A DNA stretch of 55,392 nt, taken from a virus. Below are positions 43,514 through 52,846 of the stretch, in pieces. How positions within the stretch are numbered: the first letter of the stretch is position 1; each line of letters opens with the position of its first letter. Below the pieces are notes generated by a model. It was not told the DNA's origin and made no database searches. It saw only the letters and a list, made by a program, of their open reading frames with translations. The stretch is from IMG/VR virus record IMGVR_UViG_3300035701_004790, positions 1 through 55,392 of that record. One strand, 5' to 3'. The translations under genes were made by a program, and so were the position numbers.

Positions 43514-46474
43514 TTAAATGGGTTTAGTTGGGACTATATTTCCATTATTTTTTGTTCTGGTCTTAACCTGACTATCTGTCGTTGCTCTATCAGGATATTG
43601 TGCACTTTCAGCCATTCTTGCCGTTGCATATACTCCAACAGGATAATAAGTTGAATTTGCATAATAATTGAAAGATTCCGCATTTTGTAATACATCTATA
43701 GCACCTTTCAATGATTGACCACCTATAATACGCATTGATATACTTATATCTGCAATCATGAATTGCATACCCATTCCTTCTGGATTCATATCCCAAGGAG
43801 AGTCTGCATAATCAAAATCAATACTATCAATTATAACTTTAGTATGGAAAAAATCTCCTAATCTCAATATACAAACTGGCGGTCTACCAAATACAGAATT
43901 TCTAGCAGCAGGAATACCATCTTGCGTTGTTTGTTCTAACACTGTTGAATTACCTTGTCTTGTACATTGTTGTAAAAATGTGAGTCTTCTATGAAAATCT
44001 TCTGGTGTTTGAGAATGAAATACTGGAGATAATGTTCTTCTTTCAGCAGACTCAAAACCAGTATTCTCTTTATCTTTAATACTTCTCAAAACAAATAAAC
44101 TTTCTTTTTGTTCAAAATTTTCAGCAGCACTAATCAATTTTTTATTATTATCTATTTGATCTAATATATCTGATCTTCTTTTCTTTTCTTCTGTAGTTAA
44201 AGTAATTGGATCAACTACATTACTTGGGCTTCTTTCGTAGTGTATATACGAATTTCTTTCAGGTTTAATATCTCTTTCATTCATGAATTGAGATGTCGCA
44301 CCTTTCTCCGATCCATTAACCGAACTAAGAGGATTAGACGTAACATCTATTCCAACTTGACTTAATGTCTTACCATGTAAATCATAAAATAATGTATTAA
44401 TATACGACAATAAAGATTGATTACGTCTATTTGAAAGATCGTAGTTATAAACGTATTCTTTAGTTTTGTCTTTATATAATTTACTTGCAGAACCGAATAC
44501 TGTTAATTTTATTAATTTATAATTTTCAGGATTTACTTCATTCAATATGTTTGCAACAAAATTTGTTGAGTCAGCTATAAACCCTGAATTCAAACCAAAA
44601 TCATGTAATCCATCAATACCTTGAACATCTCCTGATTTCATCTCATATCCAGCAGCAATATCTCCATCAACACTATCACCATCATTATGAAAATAAAATT
44701 TACAATAATCACCCGACTTTACTTCTTGTGTTTCTTTTTTTACCGTTGGTTGCAATTCATTTAATTGATCTTCTAACATTATGTTCTCAGCTTTTTTTGC
44801 TGTAATATCAATATTAGCCAAATCAGAATCTTTCAAATTACCACCAAAAGCAAAAAACTTTGCTATTGAAGCATGATCCTGTCCTTTAATTTGTGGTGGA
44901 TAATCAATAATTAATTTAAAACTTAATCTTGCAATACGTTCCGAATTACTATAAGTATATATTGGTTCACCTCTACCTATAATTACTGTAGAGTCATATT
45001 TTGCTAATGAACTTTCACTAAATTGAATTCCATAAGGTGGAAACCACATGACTCTACCTAAATTTGCACCAACTTCTGATTTAGGTACTTTAGTACCACT
45101 AATATCTCCAAGATGTCCAGAACTATTTAACGCATAAGCTAAATTTTCAATACTGAACATCATGTTTTTATTATTTATGCTGTTGGTATTTTTATTTAAT
45201 AATGGATGCATTCTAGGTATTACATATCTACTAATCACAGATTCTGACGGAGCATCATATTGATAATTTCCTTTAAATCGTATTGCTTTTTTATAATTAT
45301 TATATGGATCAAGAATACTATGTTGTCTCTCTGTTCTAACGACCCCATCATTATCTCTTGTTAACGGTGAACCATTATATATTGGTTGACCATTTTTATC
45401 ATACCACTTAGTTTTTGTTTGATCTATTGATGAATTAGAACCTCTCGCAGTTAATAATGCTCTTGTATATGCTAACATACCAGTTCTGGTTCCAAACTTA
45501 CTAGCCATACTTGATAAACCATCTCTACCCCAAATAATTTGATTCTCTGGATTTGAATTTCCAAAACCATAAGCATCATTCACAAATTCAAAATCAAGTG
45601 CCTTATTTTCATTAGGTAAATTTTGTGCAGAAGCATTAGATTCTTTTAATGATTTACCAAAACTATCAATCTTCGCCCCATAAGCCAAATTATCTTGACC
45701 TTCTATTGATTTTAAGTCTTTAATTTTTAATGCAGTAAGGTTACCAAGAATATCACGATTAGCTAAATCTGAATCTGGAAACTCTGGTGTATATATCGTA
45801 GGAAAAAATAATCTATTATACCATTCCGGGCCAGCAGGTATTATCGAATAACCCTGATCATTTGTCGTTCCTATAAACGAAGAATTACTTGGTTTATATG
45901 TGTTTCTATTTATTGAATCGTATACGAAATGCAATACTCCCTTTCCTGTATTTCTAATCAACGTGTTATTATCTGTAATATTATTTAATGATCCTTCTGA
46001 ATATAAATTAGTTGGCACAGGTGGTGTTAGTGAATATGGGATCGTAATTCTTTGTGTACCTGAAATTCTATCAACGATATTTTGAACAGTTGTATTAGTT
46101 TCATCACGAGTAATTCTATAATCAACTCTTTTAGTAAATAACTTTGTATTTGGATTACCATCAAAAAGATTATTGAAGTTCAATGAAGGTAATCCAGCCG
46201 TTAATGCATTTTGTGTTACACGTTGAGCAAATTGTTTACCTAATTGCTGAATGCCAATTTGAGCTATTGGTGTGTTTGGCCCTACAAGTCTACCCAGTAC
46301 TGTATTTGTAAGATCAAATGATTTTGTAGGATTTATGATTTTTGAAATCGAATTAATAGCTTGAATAACTTTAGGGTTATTAATCTCATACGGGTTGTTA
46401 GGCGTATATAAATTTCTAGACTCTAAGTTTTCTCTTAACTGTTGAAATTGAACGTTATCTTTGATTCCAGCCAT
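43514..46474 (-). CDS. Large tail/baseplate protein (986 aa)
   Basis: Not assigned to a T4 gene. The last ~120 residues (CILRLGDFFHTKVIIDSIDF, then DMNPEGMGMQFMIADISISM) look like the baseplate/tube-associated domain that precedes LysM proteins in other phages. Residues ~655-715 (LTVFGSASKLY, then YDLSNRRNQSLLSYI) resemble the OmpA-like peptidoglycan-binding pattern. Follows the tape measure and has its own GTATTTAT site 20 bases upstream. Probably a baseplate hub component or tube-capping protein. Confidence 0.55.
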   Translation of the reverse strand: MAGIKDNVQFQQLRENLESRNLYTPNNPYEINNPKVIQAINSISKIINPTKSFDLTNTVLGRLVGPNTPIAQIGIQQLGKQFAQRVTQNALTAGLPSLNFNNLFDGNPNTKLFTKRVDYRITRDETNTTVQNIVDRISGTQRITIPYSLTPPVPTNLYSEGSLNNITDNNTLIRNTGKGVLHFVYDSINRNTYKPSNSSFIGTTNDQGYSIIPAGPEWYNRLFFPTIYTPEFPDSDLANRDILGNLTALKIKDLKSIEGQDNLAYGAKIDSFGKSLKESNASAQNLPNENKALDFEFVNDAYGFGNSNPENQIIWGRDGLSSMASKFGTRTGMLAYTRALLTARGSNSSIDQTKTKWYDKNGQPIYNGSPLTRDNDGVVRTERQHSILDPYNNYKKAIRFKGNYQYDAPSESVISRYVIPRMHPLLNKNTNSINNKNMMFSIENLAYALNSSGHLGDISGTKVPKSEVGANLGRVMWFPPYGIQFSESSLAKYDSTVIIGRGEPIYTYSNSERIARLSFKLIIDYPPQIKGQDHASIAKFFAFGGNLKDSDLANIDITAKKAENIMLEDQLNELQPTVKKETQEVKSGDYCKFYFHNDGDSVDGDIAAGYEMKSGDVQGIDGLHDFGLNSGFIADSTNFVANILNEVNPENYKLIKLTVFGSASKLYKDKTKEYVYNYDLSNRRNQSLLSYINTLFYDLHGKTLSQVGIDVTSNPLSSVNGSEKGATSQFMNERDIKPERNSYIHYERSPSNVVDPITLTTEEKKRRSDILDQIDNNKKLISAAENFEQKESLFVLRSIKDKENTGFESAERRTLSPVFHSQTPEDFHRRLTFLQQCTRQGNSTVLEQTTQDGIPAARNSVFGRPPVCILRLGDFFHTKVIIDSIDFDYADSPWDMNPEGMGMQFMIADISISMRIIGGQSLKGAIDVLQNAESFNYYANSTYYPVGVYATARMAESAQYPDRATTDSQVKTRTKNNGNIVPTKPI

Positions 46475-46493
46475 TAGGTTGTATTCTTTGGAT

Positions 46494-46501
46494 ATAAATA
46501 C
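46494..46501 (-). promoter_or_regulatory. GTATTTAT motif before the 986-aa tail gene
   Basis: The minus strand reads GAAGTATTTATATCCAAAG, 20 bases before the ATG at 46474, in the gap after the tape measure gene. Confidence 0.5.
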
Positions 46502-46558
46502 TTCATAATATTTTCTTGATAATATTTGGTTTTACGATTTTTTGTATTATTATTGCGC

Positions 46559-46807
46559 AATCTAATGGTTGGGTAAACACCAAATAGCGTTAGATTTAAA
46601 GAACTTAAGACAGTTACTATTTGGGTAACGAAAGCTGTCAACCCACTCCTAAGTCATAAAGGGTCGTAAAAGGAATTAGGATATTCCTGATGTACTATGA
46701 TTGGTTAATGGATACCTAATATCACATTAATCCACAGATACCTCAAGTTAGTTATCATGTGATGGACTCTTCTTTATACTGCAAATATGTAGTGTTTAGG
46801 GGAGTCC
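46559..46807 (+). ncRNA. Probable structured RNA in intergenic gap, class unknown
   Basis: A protein-free stretch with several consecutive stems. 46559-46567 pairs with 46588-46596 (9 bp with one U-G). GACAGTTAC..GTAAC..CTGTC nests at 46609-46639. AGGAAT/ATTCCT lies near 46671-46688. GGACTC/GAGTCC (46764-46769 with 46802-46807) encloses ACTGC/GTAGT (46778-46793). Wobble pairs in the first and last stems are G-U on the plus strand but C-A mismatches on the minus, so the RNA is probably antisense to its neighbours. No promoter or terminator is clear. No tRNA or intron core recognised. Confidence 0.42.
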
Positions 46808-46815
46808 TCCTATGC

Positions 46816-46991
46816 ACATTTCCTAAGTTAATTTTTCATTAAAATTGTATTATTCCAAATAAGTAAACTATTATTATTATATTTATTTAATAATGTTAAC
46901 AAGTTGATTGTGTGTTGTATAGCATTCTTAATTAAGAATATTATAACTAATTAAGAATATAACGAGTATTATTGTAACTCATTTAAATATA
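46816..46991. other. AT-rich gap with palindrome
   Basis: Very AT-rich, no reading frame. It contains a perfect 16-bp palindrome ATTCTTAATTAAGAAT (46924-46939) and a second partial copy (TTAAGAATAT, 46951-46960), downstream of the tape measure stop. It may act in termination. Confidence 0.4.
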
Positions 46992-49541
46992 TTACAATAC
47001 ACCTGCAGAAGATGATCCTTGTTGATGTCTAACTGTTTGAATAACAGCTTCTTTACCAATATCAAGCAATTTAACTAATCTTTCACGATTTATCTCTAAA
47101 GTGATGTCAGACTTAATTGCGACAGACTTATCAGCAAATACCACTTGAAGAGGTTTTGATAATAATTGTTTTAATTCACCAAAAATACTATTTGAATCTA
47201 ATTTAGCATTAGCAATATTTGTAATTGCTTTTTCAACTCTTTCAAATTGATCAGCACTACCATTCATGACAACACCAATGTTTTTGAATGCTTCACCTAC
47301 TTTCATTAAATTATCACCTTGAGATGCTATGGCTAAGATCATGCCTAAAGCACCTGCACCACCGATAGCACCTATAATTCCACCACCAGCTAATGCAAAT
47401 GTTGCAGCACCTATTGCAGCAATACCGCCAGCAATACCTAATAACTCTGTACCATCAGCATTTTGTGTTAATTCAGATAATCCTTTTGCCATGTAACCAA
47501 TACCAGCAGCAGCGATACCAATACCAGCACCTATTGCTAATGCAGCGACACCAATAACTAATAATCCTTCTGATGCTGCAGCACCTGCAATACCTATTGC
47601 AATTAATCCCACAGCAAGAGTTCCAATCATTATAACTCCAAGAGTTTTTAATGCGCTATTAATTCCATCAATTTGTTTTACGTCAAGACCCTTGAATGCT
47701 TCTGCTAATTTTGAAATTCCTAATGCAGCTAATCCAACACCAGCACCAATACCAACTGCAGCCACACCAACTGCAGCAATAGATTTTGCTGCACCAGCAC
47801 TGGCAATTCCCTTACCTGCACCACCACCAATACCACCTGCAGTAGGGGCAGTTGTTGGTGCTGTTTTACCTGCACCACCAAACAATCCACCAATTCCCGG
47901 AATTTTTTGAGCTAATTTAAATGCTTTAAATAGTGCAAATCCACCAATGGCTAATCCTGCAGTCCATTTCATACCTTTATCACCAATCAAACTTTTTATC
48001 CAATCTTTAAGATCATTTATACCACCTAAAGCCCAGTTGATTGCATCCAGTACTGGAAGTAATGCTGATTTCATTTCAAGCATTGTATTTTTCATAACAT
48101 CCTCGAATGTTTGTGACTCAACGGCTCTTTTTTCTAAAGTAATACTTTCTTGTTTAAGTAATTCAATATCACTTGTAGATAATTTAGAAATATCTTTTTG
48201 AGCACCATTAACCATTGCAAAAAATTTACCTGTCTTTGTATCAAATTTTGTAATACCTTCAATATATTCTTTTTCGTCTTTAGTTAAATTAAGACCGAGA
48301 GTTGCTTGTTTCTTTTTTTGTTCTTGTGCAACCCTACGTGCTGATTCAGCCAAATTTTCATAGGATACGCCTAGAGCATCTGCAGCAAGTCTTAATCTAT
48401 CCTGATCTTGAGCAGTTATATCAAATTCAAAACCATCTTCTGTTTTTTTTAAAGAAGCCATACCTTTAGTCATTTGGGCTATCTTTTTAGTATATTCTGC
48501 AGGATCATTTCTTGATAGAAATAGTAATTCAAATGGATCAGTTTTTGAAAATTCACCTCCAAGAACATTAAGTTGTGCAGCCATTTCAATAGCACCTTCA
48601 AGGCTCTTTGCCATCTTAGCACTATTGATAGAATCGTTTATGTCAAGTTTAAACTTTTCAGAATATTCAGACATTTTAGCCATACCTTTAATACCATCCT
48701 TAAATGAAAATGTATTAAGTCGTTTAAAATTTTGACTCAAATTTTTTAATACTTTAGTTGCATTGATTCCCATACGTTCAGATGTATCAACAACACCTTG
48801 AACAAAACCTTCTGTTGTTTTAACACTAACACCTAGTAAATCAAATTGACCCACAAGTTTACCAGCACTGTCAACACCAAGAGCAGTTCCTTTTGCTATA
48901 TTTGTTACCAGTTCGAATTCTTTTTGTGTAAGTGCAACAGTTTTTTGTGTTTCATTAGAATACTCCGTTTGCATTTTAGCTAAATCAGCAATGGAAACAC
49001 CTAATCTTTGAGCATATGTTGAAGCCCCTTTAATATTTGTGCTCATTTCATCAGCTTTACTACCTGAAAGTCCTAACGATAAGTTAAGAGTCTTAACGGC
49101 TTTATCTGATTCCATTAAATATGTCCATACAGCACCAAATCCAAAATTTTTGTTGGCAAATTGTGCTACAGATGTTTTAATATTATTAATTACCTTCTGT
49201 TGATTAGTAAGTGTTGTAAGTTGTTTATTTAATTCTCTATCTAGAAGTCTGGCTTGAATTATTTGTTGTTTGATTTGATTTTTTATTACTGCTAACTCTT
49301 TCTTACTTCTATGTGATTTATTTGATGCTTCTTTATTTAATTTTTGTTCTAAGTCAAATAACTGTTTAGCACTAATAAGTTTCTGTAATTCAATATCTGA
49401 GGTCGTTTTACTTAATGAACTCTCATAACCCATAGCATCATTAATCTCTTTTAGTATAATAAGCTTTTCTTTTAAAGCTTTAAGAGAAATGTCAGTATTT
49501 CTATCGTTAATTTTATTGTTTGTTGTGGGTTTTTTAGCCAT
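46992..49541 (-). CDS. Tail tape measure protein (849 aa)
   Basis: Layout typical of tape measure proteins: a long N-terminal coiled-coil region (residues ~15-115, K/E/Q-rich), helical repeats through the middle, and a Gly/Ala-rich hydrophobic region at ~515-760 (AAVGVAAVGIGAGVGLAAL) able to insert in the host membrane during DNA delivery. The length suggests a tail of about 120-130 nm by the usual 1.5 A per residue rule. It follows the two small chaperone-position genes and has a GTATTTAT site 15 bases upstream. Confidence 0.8.
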   Translation of the reverse strand: MAKKPTTNNKINDRNTDISLKALKEKLIILKEINDAMGYESSLSKTTSDIELQKLISAKQLFDLEQKLNKEASNKSHRSKKELAVIKNQIKQQIIQARLLDRELNKQLTTLTNQQKVINNIKTSVAQFANKNFGFGAVWTYLMESDKAVKTLNLSLGLSGSKADEMSTNIKGASTYAQRLGVSIADLAKMQTEYSNETQKTVALTQKEFELVTNIAKGTALGVDSAGKLVGQFDLLGVSVKTTEGFVQGVVDTSERMGINATKVLKNLSQNFKRLNTFSFKDGIKGMAKMSEYSEKFKLDINDSINSAKMAKSLEGAIEMAAQLNVLGGEFSKTDPFELLFLSRNDPAEYTKKIAQMTKGMASLKKTEDGFEFDITAQDQDRLRLAADALGVSYENLAESARRVAQEQKKKQATLGLNLTKDEKEYIEGITKFDTKTGKFFAMVNGAQKDISKLSTSDIELLKQESITLEKRAVESQTFEDVMKNTMLEMKSALLPVLDAINWALGGINDLKDWIKSLIGDKGMKWTAGLAIGGFALFKAFKLAQKIPGIGGLFGGAGKTAPTTAPTAGGIGGGAGKGIASAGAAKSIAAVGVAAVGIGAGVGLAALGISKLAEAFKGLDVKQIDGINSALKTLGVIMIGTLAVGLIAIGIAGAAASEGLLVIGVAALAIGAGIGIAAAGIGYMAKGLSELTQNADGTELLGIAGGIAAIGAATFALAGGGIIGAIGGAGALGMILAIASQGDNLMKVGEAFKNIGVVMNGSADQFERVEKAITNIANAKLDSNSIFGELKQLLSKPLQVVFADKSVAIKSDITLEINRERLVKLLDIGKEAVIQTVRHQQGSSSAGVL

Positions 49542-49555
49542 TTAAACGGTTTTTA

Positions 49556-49563
49556 ATAAATAC
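49556..49563 (-). promoter_or_regulatory. GTATTTAT motif before the tape measure gene
   Basis: The minus strand reads AATGTATTTATTAAAAACCG, 15 bases before the ATG at 49541. Confidence 0.5.
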
Positions 49564-49590
49564 ATTAAAAAAAATAACCACACATGGTGG

Positions 49591-49788
49591 TTATCTTCTT
49601 TTTTTACTGAACCCTGATCCAGCACTGTTTTTACGGTTTGCTTTATCTATTTGTTCTTTTTGCTTTTCAAATTCATCATTCAGTTTATATAAATAATATC
49701 TTCTTTTCCACGTTGGCATTAATGCTACTTCATTTATCGAGCCAATTTGTCCGTGTCTACTCAAATAATACACCTCATCGGTGATCAT
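49591..49788 (-). CDS. Small tail-assembly protein, gp51-position (65 aa)
   Basis: The sequence contains EVALMPTWKRRYYLYKLN, a motif resembling small baseplate-hub assembly factors that sit between gp26-like and tape measure genes. In T4 that position (26-51) is filled by gp51, and the pair acts like the tail assembly chaperones of other phages. The rest is basic and coiled (NDEFEKQKEQIDKAN). It lies 17 bases after the gp26-like gene. Function inferred from position and motif. Confidence 0.55.
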   Translation of the reverse strand: MITDEVYYLSRHGQIGSINEVALMPTWKRRYYLYKLNDEFEKQKEQIDKANRKNSAGSGFSKKRR

Positions 49789-49805
49789 TCTTTTGTATCT
49801 ATCCG

Positions 49806-50822
49806 CTAAATGAAGGGGAAAAAAAAATCTATGCCCACTGAAATTTTGGCCTTAAATTTATATCCATCATTGGCAGTAAATTCATAATTCATATCAACGT
49901 CAGGAGTAACTTCGGCAATTTTCTGTTTTAATAGTGAAGTATCTTTAGCTGGTAATGCATCAATAAATTGGACGATATAGTCTTTATTACGATTTCCACC
50001 AACTTCAACAACTTCTGCTTTTAATTTTAATGACCCAAATTCACTATATGATGTAGCATATGCTTCTTGTTTTGCTTCTGCAGTTTTAAGAACATGATTG
50101 ATTTCCTTGTAATTAAGTATTTTAAATTTAACAAAGAGTTTTCTAACTGGGAGTTGAAAAGAGAATTCACCTCTATCATCAGGAGTGATTTTAATATCTT
50201 TAGCTTTTAATTTGGTTAAATCCACCTTATCACTAAATGCATTACCTGTTCTTGGATCAGAAACTCTAACCTCATATTCTTCTCCATAAGAAGATGCTCT
50301 TAAGAAGAGTAATATAGCGTTTCTATCACCAACCAATAATTCATCGGTATTAATATTAGGGGTTTTAAGTTTATTTTTAATAAGAATGTCCAGTACTGTT
50401 CCATTCTCAATAAGAGAGGATGTTGAAAGAATATCTTCATCTTTAGAAGTCATATATTCAACAGTAACCTCTGATATTTTATGAGGGTAATATAATCCTT
50501 TTGAGGGAAAGGGTATAATTTCATAACCTACAGTGAGATTAGGGTCAACATTAGCTTGTTGAGCATATGCTGTTTTTTCGAAATCTTGTGAAGTTTGAAA
50601 ACCACTCATATTAACTGTTTGAGGGGTTACTTGTTTAGATTCTATATGTTCTGGTGGTATTGTTGTTGTTATAGGTGGTGTTCCTTCACGATTAATACCA
50701 CGATTTATAGTATTATCATTGTCATTACCATTTCTATTTTCGTAGAATCTATTCATTGCATCTTTCAATGCTTTTTGTTCTACTGGATCAATGATCTCTT
50801 TTTTTGGTTTTTGTGCTCCCAT
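49806..50822 (-). CDS. 26: Baseplate hub / T4 gp26-like protein (338 aa)
   Basis: The central region matches the T4_baseplate (gp26) pattern: FPSKGLYY, then V-T-V-E-Y-M-T-S-K-D-E-D-I-L, TVLDILI, ELLVGDRNAILLFLRASSYG and EYEVRVSDP. A disordered N-terminus of ~90 residues (Thr/Pro/Asn-rich) precedes it. Longer than T4 gp26 (208 aa). First gene of the tail operon, with a GTATTTAT site 29 bases upstream. It is divergent from phoH across a 134-base gap. Confidence 0.62.
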   Translation of the reverse strand: MGAQKPKKEIIDPVEQKALKDAMNRFYENRNGNDNDNTINRGINREGTPPITTTIPPEHIESKQVTPQTVNMSGFQTSQDFEKTAYAQQANVDPNLTVGYEIIPFPSKGLYYPHKISEVTVEYMTSKDEDILSTSSLIENGTVLDILIKNKLKTPNINTDELLVGDRNAILLFLRASSYGEEYEVRVSDPRTGNAFSDKVDLTKLKAKDIKITPDDRGEFSFQLPVRKLFVKFKILNYKEINHVLKTAEAKQEAYATSYSEFGSLKLKAEVVEVGGNRNKDYIVQFIDALPAKDTSLLKQKIAEVTPDVDMNYEFTANDGYKFKAKISVGIDFFFPFI

Positions 50823-50850
50823 AGTTATAATTTTTTATTAAGATTTATAA

Positions 50851-50858
50851 ATAAATAC
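50851..50858 (-). promoter_or_regulatory. GTATTTAT motif before the gp26-like gene
   Basis: The minus strand reads ACTGTATTTATTTATAAATC, 29 bases before the ATG at 50822, at the divergent junction with phoH. Confidence 0.5.
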
Positions 50859-50905
50859 AGTTACGAAAATAAATTGAAGAAAAATTCAAGATTTGTCATA
50901 GATTC

Positions 50906-50933
50906 TTGTATAAGGTAATAGGGAATATATTTT
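50906..50933 (+). promoter_or_regulatory. Possible host-type promoter for the phoH operon
   Basis: TTG, 17 bases, TATATTTT (TAnnTTTG with a last-base mismatch), 24 bases before the phoH start. No GTATTTAT motif occurs on this strand here. Confidence 0.35.
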
Positions 50934-50956
50934 AATTTTAACATAGATGAAATTTA

Positions 50957-51712
50957 ATGAGTAAAATCAAAAGCAAGAAAAAAATTGAAATTAATGAAGT
51001 TTCAAAAAACGATATTAATGAAAGAGAAAAGGATAGAATTAGTAGTATTATTAGTGAGAAGGTAGTATTAAAAGCTAAAAATGATAGTCAAATACGACTT
51101 ATAAAGTCAATTAAAGAGAATCAAATAACCATTTGTAATGGTGTTGCTGGTTCAGGAAAGACAATATGTTCCATTTTTATGGCTTTAGCTTTATTAAAAG
51201 ATAGAGAAAATAGTTACCAAAAGATTTATTTAGTTAAATCAGTAACAACGCTAAAAGGTGAGGAAGTAGGATTTTTGAAGGGTGATTTAAGGGAAAAGAT
51301 TGATCCTTTCATGGAAAGTTTTAAAAATAATGCAAACAAATTATTTCATAATACGAATGTTGCTGCATTATTCGAGAGTAGCATTATAAAGTTTTTACCT
51401 CTTGCATATATCAGAGGAACAAACTTAGATAATTGCATTGTTATTTTAGATGAGATACAAAACGTATCAATTGATAATGCTAGAACATTATTAACTCGTA
51501 TTGGAGAAGATTGTAAGATTATTTGTTTGGGTGATGCTCATCAAATTGATTTAAAAAATAAGAAAGATAGTTCATTGGATGTTGTTTTAGAAATATTTAA
51601 AGACGTTCCAGATATGGGATGTGTTGAAATGGATATTAATGATGTTAATTGTAGAAATCCAATTATTAAAATAATTGAAGAAAAGTTTAAATCTTATAAA
51701 AGTAATGGTTGA
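50957..51712 (+). CDS. phoH: PhoH-like ATPase
   Basis: P-loop ATPase common in large phages; its exact role is unsettled, with RNA-related functions proposed for the family. Walker A is GVAGSGKT (62-69), Walker B IVILDEIQ (161-168), with the PhoH blocks IYLVKSVTTLKGEEVGFLKG and LGDAHQID. The N-terminal 40 residues are a charged extension. First gene of the plus-strand operon. It overlaps the next gene by 8 bases. Confidence 0.85.
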   Translation: MSKIKSKKKIEINEVSKNDINEREKDRISSIISEKVVLKAKNDSQIRLIKSIKENQITICNGVAGSGKTICSIFMALALLKDRENSYQKIYLVKSVTTLKGEEVGFLKGDLREKIDPFMESFKNNANKLFHNTNVAALFESSIIKFLPLAYIRGTNLDNCIVILDEIQNVSIDNARTLLTRIGEDCKIICLGDAHQIDLKNKKDSSLDVVLEIFKDVPDMGCVEMDINDVNCRNPIIKIIEEKFKSYKSNG

Positions 51713-52097
51713 TGATAACGATTATAAAAGAAGGTATGAAGAGGTAAACAAAAAAATATCTGATCCTGCAATATCTAGTAAGATTGATAAATATCTACAG
51801 AAAATTGCAAAATTGGTTGATTGTGATGTTGAATTGAACTTTACTATAGTACCTCATATTGATGATTATAGTGAATTTCAAGAATCTGAAAATTTTGCGA
51901 TTCCAGAATACTCAACAATGAAATTGGATGATTTTATAAATCATTTGCAAAAAGAACATGATAAAAATTTTGATGTATATTTTGATCCAATCTATTTAAA
52001 AGCTGGAGTAAACGAAATAGTTGACGTATTAATGACTACAATAGATAAGAAAGTTATTATAGTACCAATATCAAATAATAAGAAAATAAACCCTTAA
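51705..52097 (+). CDS. Unknown protein (130 aa) coupled to phoH
   Basis: Start chosen at ATG 51705 (MVDDNDYKRRYEEV), which overlaps the phoH stop by 8 bases; an in-frame ATG at 51675 would lie 38 bases inside phoH. The protein is acidic with helical ends, and a beta-strand pair VDVLMTTIDKKVIIVPIS closes it. No family recognised. Confidence 0.55.
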   Translation: MVDDNDYKRRYEEVNKKISDPAISSKIDKYLQKIAKLVDCDVELNFTIVPHIDDYSEFQESENFAIPEYSTMKLDDFINHLQKEHDKNFDVYFDPIYLKAGVNEIVDVLMTTIDKKVIIVPISNNKKINP

Positions 52098-52102
52098 ATA
52101 AA

Positions 52103-52822
52103 ATGACAAAAAAAGTTTTGGCAATTGATCTTGATGAAGTAATTAGAAGCAAATGGTTGCAATTTGATAGATTTTATGCACAGGAATTTACCGAAGAAGG
52201 AATTAAGACTCCTTTTGATACATACGATTTACGCAATCACTATCAATTCAATGAAAGCATTGAAACAGTCAATTATCTCAACGATGATTTACCTGATGAT
52301 ATATCTCCAACAGAATATATCATAGATAAAGAAACTGGAGTTGCCCCTGTAGATCATTTGGCTTTTAGAAAGAAAGACGAAAAAATGACTGCAGATGAAG
52401 CATTTAATAAATTTTTATATCAAGATTTTTTAGTTGAAATTTTTAGTAGTGCACCTGTGCTATATAGAGGTCTTGATCTTGATCTAAGAAAATTCAAATT
52501 AGCTTTCGAAAAAGACATTGATATATTGCTTTTTTCTTGTGAGAAAAACGAAAGTATATCTCCAACACTATTTTTCATTTCTAAACTTCGTCCTATTATT
52601 AGAAAGTTTTATTTTCCTGAAACTCCAGAAGAAATTTGGAAAATCGCTGATATTGTGATAACAACAGACCCTAAAATTATAAAATCAAAACCATATTATG
52701 ATTTAAATCGTAAAGTCGTTGTTTTAAATAGACCACACAACGAAACTTTAGAAGGTGATCTAAAGACTATGAATTTCATTGATTTAGTCGAAAATGAGAC
52801 TTTTAAAGAAATGATTAAATAA
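52103..52822 (+). CDS. HAD-superfamily-like protein (239 aa)
   Basis: The N-terminus VLAIDLDEVIRSKW fits HAD motif I (DxD), and FPETPEEIWKIADIVITTDP near the C-terminus fits the acidic motif IV region. The insert between them is large and unlike classical phosphatases. The catalytic role (phosphatase or nucleotidase) is uncertain. Starts 5 bases after the upstream gene. Confidence 0.5.
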   Translation: MTKKVLAIDLDEVIRSKWLQFDRFYAQEFTEEGIKTPFDTYDLRNHYQFNESIETVNYLNDDLPDDISPTEYIIDKETGVAPVDHLAFRKKDEKMTADEAFNKFLYQDFLVEIFSSAPVLYRGLDLDLRKFKLAFEKDIDILLFSCEKNESISPTLFFISKLRPIIRKFYFPETPEEIWKIADIVITTDPKIIKSKPYYDLNRKVVVLNRPHNETLEGDLKTMNFIDLVENETFKEMIK

Positions 52823-52846
52823 CAATAATAAAAAATTTTAAATAGT

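Noticed and set aside
17294-50858. T4-type TATAAATA late promoters on the plus strand
   Set aside because: The boxes read TATAAATA-like on plus, but each lies just upstream of minus-strand genes and none leads into a plus-strand gene, so the minus-strand reading GTATTTAT is preferred.
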